Source: Bacteroidales bacterium
Lineage (GTDB): Bacteria > Bacteroidota > Bacteroidia > Bacteroidales > UBA7960
Direction: 5' to 3'
DNA length: 6,242 bases
Assembly: GCA_007130545.1 (NCBI GenBank)
Contig: SLSG01000228.1
Location: 1-6,242 of the forward strand
Numbering within the stretch: the first letter of the stretch is position 1; every line of letters starts with the position of its first letter. The notes beneath the pieces are model-generated. The model had not been told where the DNA came from. It made no database searches and saw only the letters and a list, made by a program, of their open reading frames with translations. Positions 1 to 5,765 of the stretch are shown in pieces. The translations under genes and the position numbers were made by a program.

Positions 1-656
1 ATGCCCTTGAGGGCCAGCGTTTGGCTATTGACATGAATCCAGACCTTGTCATTTCTGATGTAATGATGCCGTTCATGGATGGTTTTGAATTTTGCGAGAA
101 ACTGAAGACAGATGAAAGGACAAGCCACATACCTGTTATTTTGCTTACAGCCCGGGCCGAGGACCCTGACAGGATGCGCGGCCTTGAAACCGGAGCTGAT
201 GATTACCTTACCAAACCCTTTAACCCCAGGGAACTTCTGATCAGGGCCACCAACCTGATGGAAAACCGGCGCCTGATGCGCGAAAAATTCAGCACAAACG
301 CCATTATCAAGCCGGGCGAAATATCAGTAACCCCGCGCGACAGGGCATTTATGGAAAAGCTTGTGGGCATTATGGAGAAAAACATGGACAACGAAAAGTT
401 TTCGGTTGAAAACCTGGCCAGTGAAGCCGGAGTGAGCCAATCTCAGCTCCACCGTAAGCTAAAAGCACTGATCAATCAGACTGCCAATCACTTTATCCGC
501 TCGGTAAGAATGCATCGCGCCAAGGAACTGCTTGAAAAGGATGCCGGCAATATTGCAGAGATTGCATATATGGTTGGTTACGATGATCCGGGCTATTTCA
601 CCAAATCATTCAAAGCCTTTTTCGGAATATTGCCTTCTGAAATCAGAAAAACCTGA
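1..656 (+). CDS. Response regulator, receiver + AraC-type HTH (C-terminal part, probably of a hybrid two-component system protein)
   Basis: The gene is truncated at the left edge: the open frame runs from base 3 with no stop, and its first visible residues (ALEGQRLAIDMNPD) are already inside a receiver domain, so the TTG at 21 is not a real start. The receiver shows the phosphoacceptor Asp in ISDVMMP (codon 57-59), the switch Thr in LLTAR (147-149) and the conserved Lys in LTKPF (213-215). After a linker (MENRRLMREKF) comes an AraC/XylS DNA-binding domain from about base 350 to the end, with both helix-turn-helix units: SVENLASEAGVSQSQLHRKL, then IAEIAYMVGYDDPGYFTKSF and FFGILPSEIR. In Bacteroidetes this receiver-linker-AraC order is typical of the C-terminus of hybrid two-component regulators that control nutrient uptake or polysaccharide loci; a stand-alone response regulator is the alternative, and the missing 5' part would decide. 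It should bind DNA in the cytoplasm when phosphorylated. The target is unknown. Confidence 0.93.
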   Translation, partial: ALEGQRLAIDMNPDLVISDVMMPFMDGFEFCEKLKTDERTSHIPVILLTARAEDPDRMRGLETGADDYLTKPFNPRELLIRATNLMENRRLMREKFSTNAIIKPGEISVTPRDRAFMEKLVGIMEKNMDNEKFSVENLASEAGVSQSQLHRKLKALINQTANHFIRSVRMHRAKELLEKDAGNIAEIAYMVGYDDPGYFTKSFKAFFGILPSEIRKT

Positions 657-662
657 CAAGTG

Positions 663-738
663 GTTTGGCAAACAAGGAAGAATTTTGCAAAAAATGGGAA
701 AAATCTGTCATTAAAATTTTTCCCATCATTTGGCGAAC
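663..738. repeat. Pair of related 11-bp sequences flanking a central inverted repeat
   Basis: GTTTGGCAAAC at 663-673 is itself a perfect dyad (GTTTG-G-CAAAC). ATTTGGCGAAC at 728-738 matches it at 9 of 11 positions. The two copies are in the same orientation, about 65 bp apart, and sit on either side of the 694-726 inverted repeat, upstream of the peroxiredoxin promoter. They could be operator half-sites for a regulator of that promoter, perhaps the AraC-type protein encoded just upstream. That is inference only, and two short matches in 160 bp could be chance. Confidence 0.3.
694..726 (-). terminator. Perfect 11-bp inverted repeat, terminator-like on the minus strand
   Basis: ATGGGAAAAAT (694-704) is the exact reverse complement of ATTTTTCCCAT (716-726), with an 11-nt loop. 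On the minus strand the second arm runs straight into six T residues (complement of A688-A694 region, just outside or at the stem base), which resembles an intrinsic terminator. On the plus strand the hairpin is followed by CATTTGGCG, with no U-tract, so it is a poor terminator for the regulator gene that ends at 656. No minus-strand gene ends close by: the nearest, the GH13 gene, stops about 865 bp away. It could stop antisense readthrough, act as an operator, or form an mRNA structure. The repeat is certain; its role is not. Confidence 0.4.
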
Positions 739-768
739 GCCTCCTCGCTTCCAGGCTTTAAAATGCCG

Positions 769-776
769 TAAGTTTG
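769..776 (+). promoter_or_regulatory. Bacteroidetes-type -7 promoter element for the peroxiredoxin gene
   Basis: TAAGTTTG matches the Bacteroidetes housekeeping -7 consensus TAnnTTTG exactly and lies 38 bp before the ATG at 815, which would give a leader of about 30 nt. No good -33 TTTG is seen at the usual 19-21 bp spacing. The A/T-rich leader before the ATG (AATTAAATCAAATCAAAA) has no Shine-Dalgarno sequence, as is common in this phylum. Confidence 0.55.
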
Positions 777-814
777 CATCAAACAAAGAAGAGTTTAATT
801 AAATCAAATCAAAA

Positions 815-1552
815 ATGAAAAAAGTAATCCTGATTGTCTTGATGCCATTCTGGCTGGCAATCAACCCCGGCATTGCCCAAGACCGGGAGCATAATACAAT
901 TCCTTTAATAGGGGCAGCCGCACCCTCCTTCACCGCGGAATCCACCAACGGCACCATTCATTTCCCATCCGACTTCGGCAGAAATTGGAAGATCCTTTTC
1001 TCCCATCCCCGCGATTTCACCCCGGTATGTTCCACGGAAATCCTCGAGCTGGCCTATGCCGAAAAGGAATTTGAAAGACTGGGGGCCAAGCTAATCGTTT
1101 TATCTGCCGACGAACTGGATACCCACTTCAGCTGGAAAGCGGCCCTGGAGCAGGTCAACTACCAGGGACGGGGCCTGGTTAAGATCGCCTTCCCGCTGGT
1201 CGAGGATAAGTCTTATGTGGTCTCTGAACTTTACGGCATGACCCATCCGGAGGCAAAAAGGGGGGCCAACATCCGCGGAGTATATTTTATCGACCGCGAC
1301 GATCGTGTGCGGGCCATCAACTTTTATCCTTCAGAAGTCGGCAGGAACACCCAGGAATTGCTGCGCACCCTGGTCGCCCTTCAGAAAACCGACGACAACT
1401 ACAGCGTGGTGACCCCTGCAAACTGGATGCCCGGAGAGCCGGTAATGGTCGCTCATCCGAACATACTAATGGAAGAGAACATGCAGCAGCCCAACTCCAT
1501 CTACTTCCGATACACCTGGTTCATGACCTTTTGGACCAATGCCAATGATTAG
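815..1552 (+). CDS. Exported 1-Cys peroxiredoxin, Prx6/AhpC-TSA type
   Basis: A 245-residue thiol peroxidase that should reduce hydrogen peroxide or organic hydroperoxides. The active-site block HPRDFTPVCSTE carries the PxxxTxxC signature: Pro65, Thr69 and the peroxidatic Cys72. HPRDFTPVC is characteristic of the Prx6 subfamily. Further family features are FIDRDDRVRAINFYPSEVGRN (about 158-178) with the conserved downstream Arg, and VVTPANWMPGEPV (198-210). Cys72 is the only cysteine, so this is a 1-Cys enzyme needing an outside reductant. The N-terminus (MKKVILIVLMPFWLAINPGIA, then QDRE) has a basic start, a hydrophobic core and a G-I-A cleavage site, so it looks like a signal peptidase I substrate, which would place the mature protein in the periplasm; most Prx6 enzymes are cytosolic. 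The C-terminal end is aromatic (YFRYTWFMTFW). It has its own candidate promoter at 769-776 and converges with the GH13 gene. Family confidence is high; export is predicted only. Confidence 0.93.
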   Translation: MKKVILIVLMPFWLAINPGIAQDREHNTIPLIGAAAPSFTAESTNGTIHFPSDFGRNWKILFSHPRDFTPVCSTEILELAYAEKEFERLGAKLIVLSADELDTHFSWKAALEQVNYQGRGLVKIAFPLVEDKSYVVSELYGMTHPEAKRGANIRGVYFIDRDDRVRAINFYPSEVGRNTQELLRTLVALQKTDDNYSVVTPANWMPGEPVMVAHPNILMEENMQQPNSIYFRYTWFMTFWTNAND

Positions 1553-1570
1553 CAGGACTTAAGGCACATG

Positions 1571-1612
1571 AATGCAGCTCCAGCACCATGTTAATGCAGC
1601 TCCAGCACCATG
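1571..1612. repeat. Tandem direct duplication (20-bp identical copies, 22-bp period) at the 3' end of the GH13 gene
   Basis: The 20 bases at 1571-1590 (AATGCAGCTCCAGCACCATG) recur exactly at 1593-1612, separated by TT. On the minus strand the inner copy encodes the last residues of the GH13 protein (MVLELH). The stop TAA (1593-1591) is formed at the junction between copies, and the second copy lies just past the stop in another frame because 22 is not a multiple of three. It looks like a replication-slippage duplication in the 38-bp gap between convergent genes. Confidence 0.9.
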
Positions 1613-3453
1613 GAGGTGTTCGCGGGAACGGACCAGGTGCCAAACCCGTTGAATGAGCGGCCGCCAAGGATGTCGGTTGCTCCCGCGTGGCCCTTCCAGC
1701 CTTCGCGGAATCGGGCCATGTCCACATGCATTTCCCGGTCATTGTTGTTCAGCACAACCATCACCACTTGTTGTGCATCATACCTGAAGTACACATAGAT
1801 GTTGTCTTCCGGGACAAATTGCATCAGCCACCCATAATGAAGGGCAGGATTCGCCCGGCGGAATGCCAGCAGCCTGCCGATGTGGTCAGTAACCTGGTTC
1901 TGTTCTGTGGTCCGACCCTCCCTGGTAAAGGCATTGACGGGGTCTCCGGGCCAGCCTCCGGGGAAGTTGGTACGCATCTGGCCATGGCCATCATGCTCGA
2001 AAGCCGACTCCAGCAATTCGGTCCCCGCGTAGACCTGTGGAATGCCCCGCGTCGTAAAGATCAGGGTCAGGGCCATCTTCAGTTTGTCGATGTCCTCCCC
2101 CACCCGGGTAAAAAAGCGGTCGGTGTCGTGGTTGTCCCCAAAAACCACCAGGTTGTAAGGATTGGGATAGAGAAAGTCCTGTGCCAAAGAGTTGTAGACA
2201 CGCATCATGCCGCTGTCCCATCCATGTCTTTCCCTGAATGCCATCCCGACGGCATCATACAAGGAGAAATCAAACACGGAAGGGATATGGGAATCATAAC
2301 CATCGTGGTTCATCTTGCCTCCCTGAAAATAGCTGCTCATCGCAGGGATTCCGATCCAGGCCTCCCCTACAATCATAAAATTAGGATATTCCGCCATCAC
2401 GTACTTGCCCCAGTCAGCCATAAAAACACGGTCGGCATAGGGCTGGGTGTCCATTCGAATGCCCTGTAGTCCGGCGTATTCGATCCACCATACACTATTC
2501 TGTATCAGGTAGGTGGCCAGCAGCCGGTTGCGCTGGTTCAGATCCGGCATATTGGTGTCAAACCAGGCATTCACCATGCGGTTGTAATCCGAAGCCGCGG
2601 CATGCGGGTCTACCAGGGTCATCATCCGGTAGGTGGTCCTGGTGAATGCATCCCACTGGTTAATCCAGTCGGGGGTGGGCAGGTCCTCCATCCACCAGTG
2701 ATGGTGGCCGCAATGGTTAAAAATCATGTCCTTGATGATCTTAATCCCTTTTTCACCGGCCTCCCTGACCAGCCGCAGGTATTCCTCATTGCCTCCGAAG
2801 CGGGCATCCACCTTATAAAAATCAGTGGTTGCATACCCATGGTAGGAGTACCTTGGCTGGTTATTTTCCAGCAGGGGGTTAATCCATAAGGCTGTAAAGC
2901 CCATTCCGGCGATATGGTCCAGGTTTTGAATAATCCCCTGTATGTCGCCCCCGTGACGGGCATTCGGGTTGTTTCTGTCGGATGGTTCCAGCATCCCCGG
3001 AAGGTCATCATTGGAAGGGTCGCCATTGGCAAAACGGTCAGGCATCAACAGGTATATCGCATCCGAAGCATCAAATCCCGCGCGGTAGCGGGAACCATCT
3101 TCCCGGGCTTTCAGCTCAAAGTCGTAGGAGTACCTGATCCGGCCATCTGCCCGGAAATCAAGCCTGAAGCTGCCTGGTGCCGCTTCTGAGATGTCAAGGT
3201 ATATGAACAGGTAATTGGGGCTATCCACCGATACCACCTCCTTTAACCGCAGGCCGGGATGGTTTACTTCCACCCTGGTCAGTCCGATCTCCGGCGCATA
3301 CACCTTCACCTGCAGGCCCGGATGGTACATTCCTGACCACCAGAAAGGCGGTTCCACACGCACAGGGGATTCCTGGGCAGAAAGTGTTGAATGGGAAAGA
3401 TTCAGGGTCATGATCATGACCATGCAGGCAATAAACAATTGCTTTGGTTTCAT
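1591..3453 (-). CDS. GH13 alpha-amylase family enzyme, SusA/cyclomaltodextrinase (neopullulanase) type, exported
   Basis: A 620-residue glycoside hydrolase expected to cut alpha-1,4 bonds of cyclodextrins, pullulan or maltodextrins in the periplasm. It has a signal peptide (residues 1-26, basic start, cleavage after TLSA), then an N-terminal beta-sandwich domain (about 28-118, starting VEPPFWWSGMYHP, typical of cyclomaltodextrinase N-domains). The catalytic barrel (about 130-530) has all four GH13 motifs: DMIFNH (Asp242, Asn246, His247), GIRMDTQPY (Arg333, nucleophile Asp335), VGEAW (acid/base Glu364) and GDNHD (His442, stabilizer Asp443). Also present are YHGYATTDFYKVDARFG (204-220) and NHCGHHHWWMEDLPTPDW. 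A C-terminal beta domain (about 540-620) ends in SMVLEL. The length fits the Bacteroidetes cyclomaltodextrinases and SusA. ATG 3453 is chosen because it gives a complete signal peptide. The stop lies in a tandem duplication. The nuclease gene ends 58 bp upstream. No SusC/D genes are in view, so the exact substrate is open. Confidence 0.94.
   Translation of the reverse strand: MKPKQLFIACMVMIMTLNLSHSTLSAQESPVRVEPPFWWSGMYHPGLQVKVYAPEIGLTRVEVNHPGLRLKEVVSVDSPNYLFIYLDISEAAPGSFRLDFRADGRIRYSYDFELKAREDGSRYRAGFDASDAIYLLMPDRFANGDPSNDDLPGMLEPSDRNNPNARHGGDIQGIIQNLDHIAGMGFTALWINPLLENNQPRYSYHGYATTDFYKVDARFGGNEEYLRLVREAGEKGIKIIKDMIFNHCGHHHWWMEDLPTPDWINQWDAFTRTTYRMMTLVDPHAAASDYNRMVNAWFDTNMPDLNQRNRLLATYLIQNSVWWIEYAGLQGIRMDTQPYADRVFMADWGKYVMAEYPNFMIVGEAWIGIPAMSSYFQGGKMNHDGYDSHIPSVFDFSLYDAVGMAFRERHGWDSGMMRVYNSLAQDFLYPNPYNLVVFGDNHDTDRFFTRVGEDIDKLKMALTLIFTTRGIPQVYAGTELLESAFEHDGHGQMRTNFPGGWPGDPVNAFTREGRTTEQNQVTDHIGRLLAFRRANPALHYGWLMQFVPEDNIYVYFRYDAQQVVMVVLNNNDREMHVDMARFREGWKGHAGATDILGGRSFNGFGTWSVPANTSMVLELH
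3406..3421. repeat. Perfect 16-bp palindrome inside the GH13 signal-peptide codons
   Basis: GGTCATGATCATGACC is fully self-complementary. It falls in the codons for M-V-M-I-M-T (about residues 11-16) of the GH13 signal peptide, so the alternating ATG/ATC/ATG codons may explain it. It lies about 35-45 nt inside the message and could form a hairpin or be a protein-binding site, but a coding coincidence is the simpler reading. Confidence 0.3.
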
Positions 3454-3511
3454 CTTTTCATTATTTGTTTTTTGTTTTTAAATGCCATCACCCACGATCG
3501 AAAACCGGTAC

Positions 3512-4351
3512 TCAATCACCCAGCAGCTCGTCCAGCTCCTGTATGACATTTTTCGCCTTGCCTCTTCCAAGGCCCAGGCTGTCCAGCAACCCGATCCTGC
3601 TCCGCAAATGGCGGCACAGCACGATCTTTTGATCCAGAAGCATTTGCTTTTGCTTTTTGTTCAGGGTGGTCAACACCGTTACGGGAAAAAGACCCGAGCT
3701 TTCAATCAACTCCTTGAGTCCATGGTGCCTGGGATAGTCCCAGCTCAACAACCTTAGTCCGACACACCGGCCATAATCCATCGCGTCTGTGGTGAAGCGT
3801 GTGTTGGTAACCACCCAGCCGTTGAATTCAAGACCCTTGTTTGCGGGCACCAGCCGCCATTGCTGCTCTATGTCCCTGAACCGGCTGTCAATGTATAGCG
3901 GCACCTTTACGTTGCAGTATTTCCCCTGGTTGTTGTAAAATTTGCATTCCACCATAAATTGCTCATGGTCATTTCTGGCCACCACATCTACTTCATGCTG
4001 CACACAATGTCCGGACACGGTCTGACCGACTTCGACCTGGTAACCCATCTGCCGGAGCAACTCTCCGACGAACTGCTCAAAGGGATAACCAGTCGGACCC
4101 AGGTCCATGATCGCATTTTTCAGGCTATATCTGGCCGCGGTGGAATTTTTCAGCTTTTTTAGCAATTGAAAGGCCTTCCTGTAAATCTCTGCGGTGGTGA
4201 TCCCATCATACATCTGCGACTGCAGACCGGCCTCCACCTTTTCGATAAGGACCTGGCCGGCACCAGCACGTGCAAGCGATTGGTGGAGTTTTTCAGAAGA
4301 AAAAGGTTCTTTTTCTCCGGAATGTTTTTCTACGAGGATGGATTTTCCCAT
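3512..4351 (-). CDS. ATP-cone domain fused to an Mrr-like PD-(D/E)XK restriction endonuclease domain
   Basis: A 279-residue protein with no signal peptide, so probably cytoplasmic. Residues 1-85 resemble an ATP-cone (ILVEKHSGEKEPFSSEKLHQSL, later TTAEIYRKAFQLL and ARYSLKNAI), the nucleotide-sensing module known from NrdR and ribonucleotide reductases. Residues 86-206 form a restriction-endonuclease-like fold: GPTGYPFEQFVGELLRQMGY with Glu92, HEVDVVA with Asp122, VECKFY with Glu135 and Lys137, and the Mrr-like strand-helix VVTNTRFTTDAMDYGRCVGLRLLSWD. All catalytic residues of a D-ExK nuclease are present. The C-terminus (about 230-279) is helical, with DSLGLGRGKAKNVIQEL loosely like a helix-hairpin-helix; I am unsure of that. 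By architecture it should be a nuclease controlled by ATP or dATP, possibly in DNA repair or defence; no function is shown. No methyltransferase or helicase partner is adjacent. It has a candidate promoter just upstream and precedes the GH13 gene by 58 bp, so cotranscription is possible. Confidence 0.85.
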   Translation of the reverse strand: MGKSILVEKHSGEKEPFSSEKLHQSLARAGAGQVLIEKVEAGLQSQMYDGITTAEIYRKAFQLLKKLKNSTAARYSLKNAIMDLGPTGYPFEQFVGELLRQMGYQVEVGQTVSGHCVQHEVDVVARNDHEQFMVECKFYNNQGKYCNVKVPLYIDSRFRDIEQQWRLVPANKGLEFNGWVVTNTRFTTDAMDYGRCVGLRLLSWDYPRHHGLKELIESSGLFPVTVLTTLNKKQKQMLLDQKIVLCRHLRSRIGLLDSLGLGRGKAKNVIQELDELLGD

Positions 4352-4370
4352 GCAATCTGGATTTTATTCC

Positions 4371-4378
4371 CAAATTTA
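4371..4378 (-). promoter_or_regulatory. Bacteroidetes-type -7 promoter element for the ATP-cone nuclease gene
   Basis: On the minus strand 4378-4371 reads TAAATTTG, an exact match to TAnnTTTG, 19 bp before the ATG at 4351. The implied leader is short, near 12-15 nt. Only a weak -33 candidate (CTTG at about 4405-4402, spacing somewhat long) is seen. The sequence around it is an A-rich tract on the plus strand. Confidence 0.5.
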
Positions 4379-4490
4379 AAAAAAGAAAAGGGATTAAGGC
4401 ACAAGAAACCTCAAGGCAGGGAAATGACCAATTGGGTAAACGGATATTATACGGGGGAACCAGGTATTATATGAAAAAACAGGCGGGTAA

Positions 4491-4515
4491 TTAAAAGAAA
4501 ACCAGGCGGATCGCC
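4491..4515 (-). terminator. Weak terminator-like hairpin after the anti-sigma/barrel gene
   Basis: On the minus strand, 9 nt after the TAG stop at 4524, GGCG-ATC-CGCC (4515-4505) forms a short GC stem. TGG and then TTTTCTTTTAA (4501-4491) follow. The stem has only 4 bp and the T-tract is interrupted and offset, so efficiency is doubtful, but its position is right for ending the sigma/anti-sigma operon. The rest of the 172-bp gap (4352-4523) holds the nuclease promoter and short TATTATA-like A/T repeats; I see no gene in it. Confidence 0.3.
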
Positions 4516-4523
4516 AAAGGGAA

Positions 4524-5765
4524 CTAGTTGGAACCAAAGCGGTATTTCACGGTAACCCCTCCCATGCCCATTTTCAGCTCACGGGTGCTGATCGTACCCA
4601 ATGGGTATTTGATGAAGGGCTCTATCACCGTGGAGTGGTTATCTCCCTTTATCACATAGCCGAAGGACAGGTTCAGCAAGCGGGCAATGTCGAACCGCGC
4701 GAGAATGTCATAGGTGTCTTCAAGATAGACTTCAGAGTATTGTGAAAATGGCTGGTACTCTCCCGTGACAGGATTGTAGGTCTGTCCGGTCACAAAGGCT
4801 GAACTATAGCCGCTCACTTTTTGCTGCAAATAGAAAAGGGAGGATACGCCGGCAGAAACAAACAACTGGCTCCTTCGTGTCTCACCAAGGTTGAACTGCA
4901 CATTCAGCGGGATATCCAGTGCAAGGAACTCATACTCATGATCGCCAAATGCGTTGGCCCCATTGTAATCCAGTCCGGCAATAATCTCCTGGCTCGAGAT
5001 CATTCTCAGGGGCATTTTTTCCACTTCGAATTGCTGGTAGGCAAGCAGCATCCCCGAAGACAATCTTATCCGGGGCATGGCTTTCCACTCTGTGACCAAA
5101 CCGCCCGAAAATCCCATGCCGCTGGCGACTTGCTGCTCAGCAAAGGTCATCATCGAACCCGCGGTAAGTCCCCATCTGAAGCTTTTGGCATCATCCGGCC
5201 CGGACCGTGTAATCAGGTAATTTTCGTAGGATGGTTCAAACACCACTGCCTCCACAATCCCGGTGAATGGCAAGGATTCAACGGTCATGGTCTGGTCATC
5301 GACAACCAGCGTTCCAAAGGTGTTGGAAAGACCGGTGGATGGTATGGCAACGGCAGCTGCCATCTGGCCCTGTGGCGGAAGTCCGGCCTGTGCAATGAAG
5401 GCTGCATCTGTGGTGGGCTGCAAGGTGGCGGCTGACCGCGGCATGAGAACCGCCGCTTCAGGTGTCGTCAATATGGCAGACCCTGGGTCGGAAATGCCCT
5501 GGACGGCGGCAGGGGGAGCTTCTATGGCAAGCTGTTCACTGCTGTCAGATAGGAACACATTGGTGAAAAGCAGCCCAAGGACTCCGGCAAGGATCAGTAT
5601 GGCTGCCGCCCTTGACAGCAGGGGCAGAAATGCAATGACCCGCTGCCGCCCTGACCGTTCAAGGCGGCCCTTCATGGCTTCCCATGCCATGGGGTCCGGG
5701 GTCTCTGTGTAAACATCAAAAACCTCTCGAACCCTGTCTGCAAAAATTTCGTCAAACGGCTTCAT
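4524..5765 (-). CDS. Predicted anti-sigma factor-like protein with one inner-membrane helix and a C-terminal outer-membrane-barrel-like domain
   Basis: A 413-residue protein in three parts. Residues 1-43 are charged and cytoplasmic (FADRVREVFDVYTETPDPMAWEAMKGRL), matching the short N-terminal segment seen in proteins encoded next to Bacteroidetes ECF sigma factors. Residues 44-71 form one hydrophobic helix (VIAFLPLL...AAAILILAGVLGLLFTNVFL). An Ala/Pro-rich linker (about 75-165) leads to a beta-rich region (about 196-410) with alternating strands, such as RWGLTAGSMMTF, LDIPLNVQFNL, LFVSAGVSSLFYL and LNLSFGYVI, ending in GGVTVKYRFGSN; this resembles porin-family/PorT-like 8-strand barrels. Its start lies inside the sigma gene (14-nt overlap), which implies coupled translation and a partner role. 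The likely function is to hold the sigma factor at the membrane through the N-terminus and sense an envelope signal. Binding is inferred from context, not from a recognised anti-sigma fold. ATG 5765 gives the complete N-terminal segment. Confidence 0.78.
   Translation of the reverse strand: MKPFDEIFADRVREVFDVYTETPDPMAWEAMKGRLERSGRQRVIAFLPLLSRAAAILILAGVLGLLFTNVFLSDSSEQLAIEAPPAAVQGISDPGSAILTTPEAAVLMPRSAATLQPTTDAAFIAQAGLPPQGQMAAAVAIPSTGLSNTFGTLVVDDQTMTVESLPFTGIVEAVVFEPSYENYLITRSGPDDAKSFRWGLTAGSMMTFAEQQVASGMGFSGGLVTEWKAMPRIRLSSGMLLAYQQFEVEKMPLRMISSQEIIAGLDYNGANAFGDHEYEFLALDIPLNVQFNLGETRRSQLFVSAGVSSLFYLQQKVSGYSSAFVTGQTYNPVTGEYQPFSQYSEVYLEDTYDILARFDIARLLNLSFGYVIKGDNHSTVIEPFIKYPLGTISTRELKMGMGGVTVKYRFGSN

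Noticed and set aside
1553..1590. Bidirectional terminator between the convergent peroxiredoxin and GH13 genes
   Set aside because: No stem of useful length followed by a T-tract is seen on either strand; the gap holds one copy of the tandem duplication.
1687..2469. A 260-codon open frame on the plus strand
   Set aside because: It lies wholly antisense to the GH13 gene, has no recognisable domain and an odd His/Val-rich composition; the opposite strand has all four GH13 motifs.
3424..3453. Possible lipoprotein signal in the GH13 protein (LFIAC, Cys10)
   Set aside because: Only nine residues precede the Cys and the residues before it are a poor lipobox; a longer hydrophobic core and an L-S-A site follow, which fits signal peptidase I.
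1..3453. A polysaccharide-utilization locus built from the two-component regulator and the GH13 enzyme
   Set aside because: No SusC/SusD pair or second glycosidase is present, and a peroxiredoxin gene and opposite orientation separate the two genes.
3450..3461. Three-codon upstream reading frame ATG-AAA-AGA-TGA on the minus strand, its TGA overlapping the GH13 ATG
   Set aside because: It is too short and A-rich to distinguish from chance, and nothing suggests it is translated.
4821..5435. A 204-codon open frame on the plus strand
   Set aside because: It is antisense to the anti-sigma/barrel gene, with no family signature and no start context; it is a shadow of the real gene.
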